A stretch of 64,000 nucleotides of DNA from Pseudomonas sp. SJZ074. Lineage in GTDB: Bacteria > Pseudomonadota > Gammaproteobacteria > Pseudomonadales > Pseudomonadaceae. The notes beneath the pieces are model-generated. The model made no database searches. It had not been told where the DNA came from and saw only the letters and a list, made by a program, of their open reading frames with translations. Within the stretch, counting starts at the first letter, position 1. The number at the start of each line of letters is the position of its first letter. This document shows positions 27,465 to 35,794 of this stretch, one piece after another. The stretch lies in contig NZ_VIUE01000002.1 of the NCBI RefSeq assembly GCF_007828215.1, forward strand, positions 62,001 through 126,000. The letters run 5' to 3'. The position numbers and the translations under genes are program-made.

Positions 27465-28409
27465 TCATGCTGCCGTGTCGGACTGCGTGCCTCTCCAGTT
27501 CCGCGTGTGGCTCTGCAGCTCATCGTGCAGTCGTTGCATCGGCGCTGCCTGCAAGTTCAGTTGGCGAGCCAGCGCGCCACGATGAAACAGCGCCTGCCAG
27601 TTCAGCTCGCCTTCGGCGGGCACCATGCCGGTAAAAATGAATCCGGCAGCCATCAGCCGTTGGTAATCCTCGGGGAACTGTCGGCGCAGTCCGAGTCGTA
27701 TCGCGATCGACCAGTGGGCCGGCAAGCGCTGCAGTTGCCTGGCCAGATGCCGGCTCATGTGCCCGGCTACTACGTCGATACGCCCGGGTAACGAAATGAT
27801 CTGCAGCGGCTGCATCGAGGCGGGTGCGGCGTCGAACGTGGTGCCAAATTGTGCAGTCAAGGGGGCCATCAGCCATTGGCACGGGGCAGGCCATTGCACG
27901 TGCGGCAACGGCCGGTGATGGGCACCCATGATCTGGCAGCCGACCACGATGGTCTCGGTCTGGGCCGGGGCGAACGGCGAGGGCACATGGTCGGGCATCA
28001 GCCCTGTGTCATGAAAACCGAGCCGTTGTGCCAGCCGCTGGCTGTAGGGGTGGCTGGTGACTTGTTTGATGGACAGCCTGACGAGCCCGAGATCCTCACA
28101 GCTGTCCAACAGTTGCCGGCCCAGGCGGGTGGCGATCTGACTGCCTTGCAGCGCCGGATCCACTGCCACCAGCGCCAGTTCGGCATCCTTCCGGTTCGCC
28201 GCAGGTCGGCACAACGCGGCGTGGCCAACCACCTGTTCGTCCATCACGGCGACCATGGAAAACCAGTGTCGATGCTGGTGGTGCTGGCAAATCATATGGG
28301 GCACGTAGACGTCCGGCGAAACGTAGTGATCGCCATACACCCGGCGAAACAGTTCGCTGATTCCGATGGCATCGGCGGGCCTGAACATCCTGATGACCAA
28401 GGCACTCAT
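27465..28409 (-). CDS. GNAT N-acetyltransferase with extra C-terminal half (lux-like cluster)
   Basis: 314 residues. The first about 150 form a GNAT domain: start of fold IRMFRPADAIGISELFRR, acetyl-CoA loop VDPALQGSQIATRLG, and the YSQRLAQRLGFHDTG motif. The second half (about 160-314) is unassigned, but FPEDYQRLMAAGFIFTGM resembles the final motif of a GNAT fold, so it may be a degenerate second copy. The ATG overlaps the preceding ligase stop by four bases (translational coupling), which ties it to the cluster. Likely role: N-acylation of the pathway product, or self-protection. This role is inference. Confidence 0.78.
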   Translation of the reverse strand: MSALVIRMFRPADAIGISELFRRVYGDHYVSPDVYVPHMICQHHQHRHWFSMVAVMDEQVVGHAALCRPAANRKDAELALVAVDPALQGSQIATRLGRQLLDSCEDLGLVRLSIKQVTSHPYSQRLAQRLGFHDTGLMPDHVPSPFAPAQTETIVVGCQIMGAHHRPLPHVQWPAPCQWLMAPLTAQFGTTFDAAPASMQPLQIISLPGRIDVVAGHMSRHLARQLQRLPAHWSIAIRLGLRRQFPEDYQRLMAAGFIFTGMVPAEGELNWQALFHRGALARQLNLQAAPMQRLHDELQSHTRNWRGTQSDTAA

Positions 28410-29680
28410 CCGGCGTGCCTCGTTGCCATCGGGCCATAGCCCCGACGATCGATGATTTGCAGATGTTTGCCGGAGCGTGGGTGACGCTCCAGGTCCTGCG
28501 CCTGGCACGCCTGGACATGCAGAACGAGTTGATCGATACCCGGATGCTGCTGGATCAGCGCGAGTTCCAGCGCCTGGGACAGCGACCCGCAGATGCTCGA
28601 CGGCTTGTCGGGCACCCATTTGAGTACCGCACGATCATTGTTTTCGATGGGCTCGATGATCAGTTGCCATTGAAACTCACCGCCGAGGCTGCGGATGATC
28701 TCGTTGATCCGTTGCGGGAACAGCGAAACCACGCCGACCCGTACCCGCTGGCTCTGTGCGCTACGTCCCGCCAGTTCGAACTTGCGTCGTGGAGTGCCGA
28801 CAGGCTCCCGCCAGCAGGCCCGGTCCCCCACGGGATAGCGCACCATCGGCATCAGGGTCCGGGTGAAGTTGGTCACCACCAGGTTGCCGGGGCGGTCACA
28901 GGCCTCGATGACCTCGCCGCTCACTTCATCGACGATCTCCAGCCGCGTCTGTTCGTCGAATACGCGGTGCTCGCCGAGCAGGCAATCAGCGGCGCTGGCC
29001 CCCACCAGTCCGGCGTCCACGCTGGCATAACCGATGGACGCGAAGCGTGCCTGGGGAAAGGCTTGTCTCAACATCGGAAGTTGACGCTCGAACAGGTGCT
29101 CACCGCCGAACAGCACGGCGGTGATTCCGGGCAGCGTCCGACCCTGCCGGCCCAAATGGCTGGCAATGGCCAGTAGATGGGCCGGTACACCCGCCAGCAC
29201 ATTGACGCGGTGTGCCGTGACGGCATCGGCCAGCACATCGGGATCGATCGAACCGGTGAAGGGAAACTCGGTAATCGGCAGGTCAACCTGGCAAAGGGCA
29301 CCATGAATGAACAGGAAACTCGCATACAGGTCCCCCGAGAAGAACAGATTGGCAATTCGATCGCCTGTTTCAAGCTGGGCGGACAGGCTGCCTGCGAAGC
29401 CATCGAGCATCCGCTGCCATTCCCCATGGGTGTACACCGACAGCTTCCCCTGACTGGTGGTGCCGCCGGTTTTATAGATCAGTGCGTCCGTGACGGGACC
29501 GGTCAGCACCTCCCAAGTGTCCAGGTCATGGCTGCCACTCCAGTAATCGTTGGCATCGACGATCGGCAGGTCCTCGAAAGCGCAGCCTTGCTCGGGTAAA
29601 TGTCTCCAGTGTTTCTGGTAATACTTTGAATGCAGGCGCACATGGGCAAGCCATTGTTCAAATGGGCAGGAAGGGTTCAT
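28406..29680 (-). CDS. PaaK/CapK-like AMP-dependent ligase (lux-like cluster)
   Basis: 424 residues, phenylacetate-CoA ligase / F390-synthetase type of the adenylating superfamily. Motifs seen: P-loop TGGTTSQGK (about 71-79), GGEHLF, GYASVDAGL and RYPVGD with the conserved Asp that holds ribose. It should activate a carboxylate as acyl-AMP and pass it to CoA, an amine or a protein. Start at 29680; the earlier in-frame ATG lacks support. It lies 52 bases past the LuxC-PaaK fusion and overlaps the acetyltransferase by four bases. Substrate unknown. Confidence 0.82.
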   Translation of the reverse strand: MNPSCPFEQWLAHVRLHSKYYQKHWRHLPEQGCAFEDLPIVDANDYWSGSHDLDTWEVLTGPVTDALIYKTGGTTSQGKLSVYTHGEWQRMLDGFAGSLSAQLETGDRIANLFFSGDLYASFLFIHGALCQVDLPITEFPFTGSIDPDVLADAVTAHRVNVLAGVPAHLLAIASHLGRQGRTLPGITAVLFGGEHLFERQLPMLRQAFPQARFASIGYASVDAGLVGASAADCLLGEHRVFDEQTRLEIVDEVSGEVIEACDRPGNLVVTNFTRTLMPMVRYPVGDRACWREPVGTPRRKFELAGRSAQSQRVRVGVVSLFPQRINEIIRSLGGEFQWQLIIEPIENNDRAVLKWVPDKPSSICGSLSQALELALIQQHPGIDQLVLHVQACQAQDLERHPRSGKHLQIIDRRGYGPMATRHAG

Positions 29681-29732
29681 CAGGGGCTCTCGGGCTATGA
29701 AGATCGCTGGGTAGTGCATGGACGAAGGGCTG

Positions 29733-32141
29733 TCAGCCGGAGCTTCTGCCATCGATCACCAGCGGTACTTTGCCGCTGTGTCTGTTATGTTCGAAACATT
29801 CGGGCGTACAGCGCTGGACCTCCAAGATCAGCAGTGCGGCATCGACGGATGCACACAGCGGTTGCAGTGCCAGGACCCTGCGCCGTACCGTTTCGGCGTC
29901 GCCGTCGGCGCGGATCAGGATGCGCTCGCAGCCGCTGCTGTGGTGATCGAGGACGATTTGAATGGCCACCTGAGCCAGTTCGGCCAGCTCCTGGCTATTG
30001 ATGGATTCCGTGGCGACGCGTAGCACGCGGCCATGGCGTTGCCCCAGCTCGAACCTGGGTGATTCCAGGCCACAAGGGCAGGACCCCGGCAACCAGCGTC
30101 CGCAATCACCGACATCGTAGCGCTGTAGAGGCTGCGCCTGGCGCTGTCGGGAAGTGAATAGCAAGCGCCCGATGTCCCCCGGCGTGACTGGAACATCGCG
30201 ATCCAGCTCGACGATCTCCAGATGCTGAAGAGCGTCCATCAAGTGAAACACGCCATCGTCGCTGGCGGCGCAGGCATGGCCGAGAGGGCCTGCATCCACG
30301 CTGCCATACAGGGCCGAGCGAATGCGCGTGACGCCGCAAGCCTGGAACAATTGCCGGCTGGTTTGTCCCAGGTGCTCGCCGCCCAAGAGGATTTTGCGCA
30401 CACCGCCGTAGTCTTGAAGGAGGCTTTTCTGGCTGGAAAACAGACGGTGCAGTGTGCTCGGCATGCCGATCAACGTATTGATGCCATGGGCGACAATCAT
30501 CCGGGCGATTTCGTCGAATGCATCGTCCGTCGGTGCGCCCATGGGGTAATGCACGACGTTCATCTGTTCGAGTATTTTCGAGAAACTGAAAAAACCGCCG
30601 TAGAGGTTGCCGCCATAGAACAGGTTCATCACCCGGTCTTGCGCGGGGTCTAGGCCGGCCGCACGCAGGCCGTCGGCGGCGGCACGCATGTGACGGTCGA
30701 AATCGCGATGGCTGTAGCACGACAGCACGGGCGCGCCGCTGCTGCCACCGGAACGGAAGAACAGTTGTGCCTGGGGGGCGATGGGAAGGGCCATGAAATC
30801 AGCCTTGTCCATGATCGGCGTTGAAGGACTCATTGTTATTGGCGCTGGAGAGGTGTCCAGGGTGACACGATGACTCGCGATATGGGGTTCAAGGCCGACC
30901 GACACCCGCCTGCTCAAGCGTTGCAGCGCGTAGACGCCGTCGTGGGGCTCGCCGGCATAGCCCTCTTGAATCTCACGGGTCGCCGAGACGCGGGAAACGC
31001 CGGCAGCCAGCAAGCGACGGGTCAGCCCTGATGCCTGCTCCGGCTCACAAATGAGTGCGCAGCTCTGCAATACGTTTCGCCAGGGCAGCAGCGTCTCGGT
31101 CAACCACGCTTGAGGGACGGGCCGCAGCAGCAGCGTGCGGAACAGCGGCGACGGCGACAGGTCACGATGATGTTCCCAGAGGATGCGCCAGTCATCACCG
31201 GCCCAGACCTGGCCTGCGTGTCCCGCGAAGCTGTGGTCCAGTCGGGCGAGTGCCGTTCGGGTAGTGATCTCGCAGGCTTCGGCCGTGGTGAGCTTCAGAG
31301 CCGGCCAGCGTACGGCCCTTCGCTCGAATGCGGCGGCCAGGGCGCTCCCCACTTGCTCCATCACGACGGGCTGGTCAGTGTCGACCAGCAGCCATTGCGG
31401 ACTGGAACAGGCTTGCTGGTCGAGACGGCAGATTTCATCTACCAGAGCATCCATTGCCTGGGGGGTGGCGGCGTGAGGCGTGACATAGGCGAAGCTGATG
31501 CGATGCCCCCAGTCGATCCAGCGGCACCCGCTCGGGACCTGCTCGCGCAAAGCCTTGAGCGCTGTCTCGCCGCCCCAGGCGCTGACACCTTGTGCCAGGG
31601 CGAAAAGACGCTGGCTGTCGTGGTGGGGAACCGGCAGTACCGCCAGGTAACCGCTGAGCCGGCCACTGCTGTCGCAGGCCAGAAAAGCCGCCAACAGGCG
31701 CGCCGTCAATGTCCCATCCTGTGTGCTTGGGCGTATCCAGTTGATGTTGCCCGCCAGCAGGCTTTCCAGGGCCGCGCAGAACGCCAGCAATGGTGCATTG
31801 CTCGGCGTGACATGCACCACCAGGCCCAAGGGCTGCCAGCTTTCGAAGGGCCCTTCGCTGTAGTCGATGCGCCGCAGCGAGCGAGGATCGGGGCCCAGCT
31901 CCCGTGCCAGTTTCAAGCTCAGGTGCTCGCGCCCGCAGAATGCGATCAGTGCCTGGCGTTGGTCCTCGTCGAGGAACGCTTCCCGTCCGGCACGCAGTCC
32001 CTGGGCGAATGTCTCGGCGCAGTCGAGCACGCAGTCGTTCGAGGGCGCCGAGGCCAGGAGGGCCGGCAGTTGCGCTTGCAGGCGTTCGAGGGCCTGGTCG
32101 AGTGTCAGGCTCGTGTGCAGTTGGCCGTTGATGAGGTACAT
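29733..32141 (-). CDS. LuxC-type acyl reductase fused to PaaK-like adenylating domain
   Basis: 802 residues in two parts. Residues 1 to about 412 match LuxC, the fatty-acyl reductase of bioluminescence: TPSNAPLLAF and the acyl-accepting Cys245 in ACSSPQ are present. Residues about 440-802 are a second enzyme: an AMP-binding domain of the PaaK/F390-synthetase type with P-loop FFRSGGSSGAP (461-471), GGEHLG, YGSVDAGPLG and RYDVGD. The two are in one frame with no break, joined by a 25-residue Pro/Thr/Ser-rich linker. LuxC reduces an acyl thioester to aldehyde with NADPH; the fused domain could load the acid directly or act on the aldehyde product. The start is one base after the LuxE-like stop. 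Confidence 0.82.
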   Translation of the reverse strand: MYLINGQLHTSLTLDQALERLQAQLPALLASAPSNDCVLDCAETFAQGLRAGREAFLDEDQRQALIAFCGREHLSLKLARELGPDPRSLRRIDYSEGPFESWQPLGLVVHVTPSNAPLLAFCAALESLLAGNINWIRPSTQDGTLTARLLAAFLACDSSGRLSGYLAVLPVPHHDSQRLFALAQGVSAWGGETALKALREQVPSGCRWIDWGHRISFAYVTPHAATPQAMDALVDEICRLDQQACSSPQWLLVDTDQPVVMEQVGSALAAAFERRAVRWPALKLTTAEACEITTRTALARLDHSFAGHAGQVWAGDDWRILWEHHRDLSPSPLFRTLLLRPVPQAWLTETLLPWRNVLQSCALICEPEQASGLTRRLLAAGVSRVSATREIQEGYAGEPHDGVYALQRLSRRVSVGLEPHIASHRVTLDTSPAPITMSPSTPIMDKADFMALPIAPQAQLFFRSGGSSGAPVLSCYSHRDFDRHMRAAADGLRAAGLDPAQDRVMNLFYGGNLYGGFFSFSKILEQMNVVHYPMGAPTDDAFDEIARMIVAHGINTLIGMPSTLHRLFSSQKSLLQDYGGVRKILLGGEHLGQTSRQLFQACGVTRIRSALYGSVDAGPLGHACAASDDGVFHLMDALQHLEIVELDRDVPVTPGDIGRLLFTSRQRQAQPLQRYDVGDCGRWLPGSCPCGLESPRFELGQRHGRVLRVATESINSQELAELAQVAIQIVLDHHSSGCERILIRADGDAETVRRRVLALQPLCASVDAALLILEVQRCTPECFEHNRHSGKVPLVIDGRSSG

Positions 32142-32142
32142 A

Positions 32143-33270
32143 TCAATGCTCCTTGATCAGTTCAGCGGCCGCCATGGCACAGCTTCGGCTGGCGCTGGTG
32201 CCGGCACGGCCATGCAATTCGAACCATTGGGTGCTCGAACCGCATTCACAGGTGGCAGGGTGCAGCGTCGCCAGGTCGCTCATCACCACGGCATGGGCGG
32301 GGCTGGAGGAGATATAGGGCGAAACGAACGACAGCAATCCAGCTTCGCCGAACGGCTGCACTTCGAAATTCGAAGGGTGACGGATGAAGACTTTCGAATA
32401 GACCGGTACATGAAATCGATGCCGGGCACATTCGATGTAGGGCACGGCATGCTCGACGGCACCATAACCGTCGCGGCAGCGATGGGCTTCGATGCCCAAT
32501 TGCCGGGTGATGCGCTCATAGACCTGATGGCGGGGCATTTCCTGGGCAGCCTGTTTCTTCCAGCCGCCCCCCAGGAACACCAGGGAGTCAGGCGCCAGCG
32601 TCAGGTCCGGGACGCCGCTCTCGCGCATGCGTTCGAGTACGTGCCAGAGCAGCGCCGGAAAGCCGAAGATCCTCACCGGCAAACCTTGTTCGGCGAATGC
32701 CTGCAGGGCTCGGATGACGCCGAAAACGTCGAACTCATGATCGTTGCCGGTGTGTCGCAAGGCGTAGGTCAGGCTATTGACCGGGGCGAAACGACACAGG
32801 AACTGATCGGTATAGGCTGTACCGAGGCGGTTGTCCGGTTCGGGTTCATGGCTGAGCAACAAATAGTTGCAGGGCGTGTCCGGCGTGGACCAACCGTAAT
32901 GATCGAAGATGCGCGCCACCATGGCCTGTGCCGCGGCCATGCTGCGCTCGTCATAGCGCATGCGGCTTTTCTGGCCTCCGGTACCGGAGGACGTGAGCTC
33001 CAGGGCCTCCTCGCCCGTCGGGCTGACCAGCAAGCGTTGCTTGAAGTAGTTGGCGTAGATGGGGGGCAGGCGCGACCAGTCCGTCAGGTGTTCCAGGTCC
33101 TCGACGGCGAGCCCGTTGGCGTTGAGCCAGTCTGCGTAGCCGGGCGTGTGGTGGCTATGGAACAGGCTGATCTCGGCCATGGCCCGATCGAACAGCCCGG
33201 AGGGGATCGACTCGGGGCTATAGGGCTGGGGCAATGCACACAGCGCATCGGCGTGGGGAAAATGGATCAT
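32143..33270 (-). CDS. LuxE-like acyl-protein synthetase
   Basis: 375 residues. LuxE activates a fatty acid as acyl-AMP, transfers it to its own Cys near the C-terminus and hands it to LuxC. Seen: adenylate loop TSSGTGGQKS (93-102), FLGGGWKK, GYGAVEHAVP, CECGSS, and Cys364 in the terminal SRSCAMAAAE. A Cys at the same place is, as I recall, the acyl carrier in Vibrio LuxE. The start at 33270 has GAGGAAA eight bases upstream. It follows the MFS gene by 29 bases and precedes the LuxC fusion by one base, so LuxE and LuxC are made together, as in lux operons. Confidence 0.85.
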   Translation of the reverse strand: MIHFPHADALCALPQPYSPESIPSGLFDRAMAEISLFHSHHTPGYADWLNANGLAVEDLEHLTDWSRLPPIYANYFKQRLLVSPTGEEALELTSSGTGGQKSRMRYDERSMAAAQAMVARIFDHYGWSTPDTPCNYLLLSHEPEPDNRLGTAYTDQFLCRFAPVNSLTYALRHTGNDHEFDVFGVIRALQAFAEQGLPVRIFGFPALLWHVLERMRESGVPDLTLAPDSLVFLGGGWKKQAAQEMPRHQVYERITRQLGIEAHRCRDGYGAVEHAVPYIECARHRFHVPVYSKVFIRHPSNFEVQPFGEAGLLSFVSPYISSSPAHAVVMSDLATLHPATCECGSSTQWFELHGRAGTSASRSCAMAAAELIKEH

Positions 33271-33299
33271 CGGATAGCTTTCCTCGGGAGCGGAACAAT

Positions 33300-34526
33300 T
33301 CAAACGGGAGCGACCGGTCGCGACCTGAACAGGCACAGCGCAACAGGACAACTGAGTCCGGCGATACCGGCCATCAAGGCAAAGGATTCCAGGCTGTTGC
33401 CGGCCCCCAACAACGCCAGGAGCGTACCGGCAGCGCTCATCACGGCGATGGAGATCATCCCGACCATGGCCGAGACCAACCCTTTGCTGTCGTCGCTGGC
33501 AAACAACGCCAGTCGATACAGCGCCGCATTACCCAGGCCGAGGCCAAGGGCATACAGCGAAAGACCTCCGACCAGCGCAGGCAGGGAAAGGGCGAATCGA
33601 CTGGCGATGACCAAGGCGAGCAGACCGGCGCACAGGGGCCAGAGGCTGTAAAGGAGCACGCCGCGTACGCCGATCCGTTCCACCCAGGCATTGAGCAGGA
33701 GATTGCCGAGGATCACCGCGGCGAACACCGGGATCTGCCAGAGCCCATACACCAGTGGAGTAACGCCCTGTCCCTGTATCAGCAGCAGAGGCGACAGGCC
33801 GATCCAGGCGATCAGTGGCAGGCTCATCAGCCCCAGCGCGACGCTGGCCGCCATGAATCGGGGATCGCTGAGCAAGGCGCCATAGCGTTTGATCAGCGCA
33901 CGCAGTTCGAAAGGAACGGGGGGTGGCCGCTGGCTGCCTGGCCTCGGGTGGCGCGGCATGAATCCCCAGAGCGCCAGCCAGCTCACTGCGCCAAGGCCGG
34001 CCAGCAGCAGAAACAGCTCGCGCCACGACAGCCATTGCAGCAGCAACCCTCCCAGCAAGGGGCCCAGCAAGGGCGACAAGAGGGCCAGGTTGCCCAGCAG
34101 CGCCATGATTTTCACGGCATCCGACTCGTTGAACAGGTCCTGGATGGCGGGATAGCTGACAGCGATCACGAAGCCCAGGCCCATGCCCTGGATCAGGCGC
34201 AGGCCATTGAACCCCAGCATCTGGGTGACCTGGGTGGCGGCCGCACAGGCCAGTACGAACCCGGCGCAACCGGCAAGCATGAACGGTCGACGTCCATGAC
34301 TATCCGATAATGGCCCGATCAACCAGGGCAGCAGGATGCCACCCAGCAAATAGAGATTGAACGCGTAGGGAATCTGATCCGAAGCCGCTCCGAGTTCTTC
34401 GGTGACGGCGAGCATGGCGGGCATGATCAGATCGCTGGCCATGTACGTTAATAATTCAAAGAGCGCGATAGCCAGGCAGAAACCTGTCAATCGTTTAGGC
34501 GAGAAAGTTGTCAGCAAGTTTGGCAT
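33300..34526 (-). CDS. MFS efflux pump, MdfA/Bcr-CflA type (lux-like cluster)
   Basis: 408 residues with 12 predicted membrane helices. Motif A reads GPLSDSHGRRPFM between helices 2 and 3, and helix 1 carries an acidic residue (ALFELLTYMASD) like MdfA. Drug/H+ antiporter type, inner membrane. It is the first gene of the leftward five-gene unit, so it probably exports the cluster's product or protects against it. ATG at 34526 has only a weak site (GGGA directly upstream); a TTG at 34532 is the alternative. A dyad at 34548-34565 may control the operon. Confidence 0.88.
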   Translation of the reverse strand: MPNLLTTFSPKRLTGFCLAIALFELLTYMASDLIMPAMLAVTEELGAASDQIPYAFNLYLLGGILLPWLIGPLSDSHGRRPFMLAGCAGFVLACAAATQVTQMLGFNGLRLIQGMGLGFVIAVSYPAIQDLFNESDAVKIMALLGNLALLSPLLGPLLGGLLLQWLSWRELFLLLAGLGAVSWLALWGFMPRHPRPGSQRPPPVPFELRALIKRYGALLSDPRFMAASVALGLMSLPLIAWIGLSPLLLIQGQGVTPLVYGLWQIPVFAAVILGNLLLNAWVERIGVRGVLLYSLWPLCAGLLALVIASRFALSLPALVGGLSLYALGLGLGNAALYRLALFASDDSKGLVSAMVGMISIAVMSAAGTLLALLGAGNSLESFALMAGIAGLSCPVALCLFRSRPVAPV

Positions 34527-34547
34527 TCCCAACGTTTATTTTGAGTA

Positions 34548-34565
34548 AAGAGGTGAGTGCCTCTT
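34548..34565. promoter_or_regulatory. Dyad AAGAGG-N6-CCTCTT before the lux-like operon
   Basis: A perfect inverted repeat with 6-base arms and a 6-base centre, 22-39 bases before the MFS start. A weak minus-strand -10 box (TATTCT, 34576-34571) just upstream would put the transcript start at or near the dyad, the position of a repressor operator. No regulator gene belongs to the cluster itself. Confidence 0.3.
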
Positions 34566-34651
34566 ATTCGAGAATACGTGGGGGGCGATAAGGCTTGAAA
34601 GACAGAGTTTCCCGGTGTTTACGGAGGAAAAGTGCTTGGCGGACGTAAGAA

Positions 34652-34675
34652 AAATGTCCACAGAAGCGGACATTT
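34652..34675 (-). terminator. Hairpin AAATGTCC-N8-GGACATTT with T-run
   Basis: An 8-bp perfect stem with an 8-base loop. On the minus strand the second arm continues into five Ts, so it can act as an intrinsic terminator for the small lipoprotein gene ending at 34778. The stem is AT-rich and so not strong. An operator for the downstream operon is an alternative. Confidence 0.4.
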
Positions 34676-34777
34676 ATTCCCCATTAAAGTCAGAAATTTA
34701 CGGGGTGATAAGGTAGAAGGGGGCGTAGCATCGAGGGCTCGCTACAGACGCCTCAACCAGGACGCCCGGGGAAGGTC

Positions 34778-34915
34778 CTAGCGGTGCTGGGCGAAACCAG
34801 GATCCACCGAATGTTCAGGTCCTTCCTCATGACCGTGGCCAGGAGGAAAAAAGAGACAGCCGCTCAGCGACAACATCGACAACAGCGGCAGCAGCAGTGA
34901 CATGCGACGAAACAT
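34778..34915 (-). CDS. Small His-rich lipoprotein
   Basis: 45 residues. A short charged start (MFRR), a hydrophobic core and lipobox LSGC (Cys at about residue 20) mark a lipoprotein. The mature part of about 26 residues is rich in His, Pro and Glu (PPGHGHEEGPEH). The start at 34915 has AGGA eight bases upstream; an in-frame ATG at 34930 overlaps that site. Function unknown; the His-rich tail suggests metal binding. Separate from the lux-like operon because a terminator-like hairpin lies between them. Confidence 0.6.
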   Translation of the reverse strand: MFRRMSLLLPLLSMLSLSGCLFFPPGHGHEEGPEHSVDPGFAQHR

Positions 34916-35065
34916 AAATAAAATCCTCATGGCTGAACACCGTGGTTGCGCGACGGCGCTCCTTCGGCTGTACCATGGGACCCTGTTGGCTGCCGCTTGT
35001 CCCTGGAACCGGGTAGGCACTTGGCAAGCGAACGGCTACAGAACGGATACATTCAGGAACTGGCA

Positions 35066-35254
35066 ATGACTCATTCGCAACGTTTGAAATACTCGATTCT
35101 GATTGTCCTCGTAGTCCTGGCGATCATGCTGGGACTGTCGTGGATGCAGAACAAAGGCATGATCAGCGAACAGCTGTTTCAATACATCGCCATTGCCGTG
35201 GCGGTGATCGTGGTGGTGGTCAACGGGGTGATGCGGCGCAAGGTCAAGCCCTGA
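35066..35254 (+). CDS. Small two-helix membrane protein
   Basis: 62 residues. Two hydrophobic helices (about 8-25 and 38-56) joined by WMQNKGMISEQ, with a basic C-terminus RRKVKP. The start at 35066 has AGGA seven bases upstream. Function unknown. Divergent from the small lipoprotein and convergent with the Fur-like gene (3-base gap). Confidence 0.7.
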   Translation: MTHSQRLKYSILIVLVVLAIMLGLSWMQNKGMISEQLFQYIAIAVAVIVVVVNGVMRRKVKP

Positions 35255-35257
35255 GCA

Positions 35258-35638
35258 TCATTCCCCTGCCGCGAGCATGGCCATGGCCTTGGGGTGCAGG
35301 CTGTAGCTCTTATCGGGATTGAGTGTCACCAGACCCACGCTGCACAGGCGCTTCAATACCTCGCGGACGCTGAGAAAGGACAAGGGAATGTCCGCTTCCA
35401 ACAGCTGGCTGTGCACGCCCCGTGCGCCCAGGCAGCGGTTCTCCATGGTAGAGGTCCGCAATATGTCGATGATCTTGAGGCGAATCAGGCTGGTCCTGAG
35501 CCCGAAGCTCTTGAGCAGACCCCTGATGTGATCGTTGTTACCTCGTTCTGTCGCTTTGGCGAGCACGTTATTCGACGTCGCCATCGGGACGCCGCTCGAA
35601 GCCGGCTTATTCTCCATAGGCAGTTGCGCGTTTTGCAT
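35258..35638 (-). CDS. Truncated Fur-like winged-helix regulator
   Basis: 126 residues. After about 30 variable residues comes a Fur-like winged helix (GLRTSLIRLKIIDIL through SFLSVREVLKRLCSVGLVTL). The family's C-terminal dimerisation and metal-binding domain, with its Cys pairs and His cluster, is missing, and the protein stops soon after the wing. Similar proteins are annotated in Pseudomonas as 'Fe2+/Zn2+ uptake regulation protein'. The start at 35638 has AAGGA eight bases upstream. It is on the same strand as, and downstream of, the large toxin-like gene (156-base gap), and might regulate it. Response to metal is not supported by the visible residues. Confidence 0.72.
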   Translation of the reverse strand: MQNAQLPMENKPASSGVPMATSNNVLAKATERGNNDHIRGLLKSFGLRTSLIRLKIIDILRTSTMENRCLGARGVHSQLLEADIPLSFLSVREVLKRLCSVGLVTLNPDKSYSLHPKAMAMLAAGE

Positions 35639-35794
35639 GCAAAAGGTCCTTACCAGCCTGATCAGGAAATAGTCATACGTGTTTCTTCAACAGGAACGTC
35701 CAATCATGCGGGCCGCGATGTGAAAAAATCGCCGGGATGTCGTTAAAGCCTTGTGATTGTTCAGGCGATTTTTCTGCATCTGGGGTGAGCGCGT

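Noticed and set aside
29733..33270. A lux bioluminescence operon
   Set aside because: LuxC- and LuxE-like domains are present but luxA, luxB and luxD are absent, and two PaaK-like ligases and an acetyltransferase take their place. Light production is not supported.
34540..34580. A LuxR-type lux box in front of the lux-like operon
   Set aside because: The dyad is 18 bases, AAGAGG-N6-CCTCTT, and does not match the 20-base ACCTG-N10-CAGGT pattern. No luxR or luxI gene is near.
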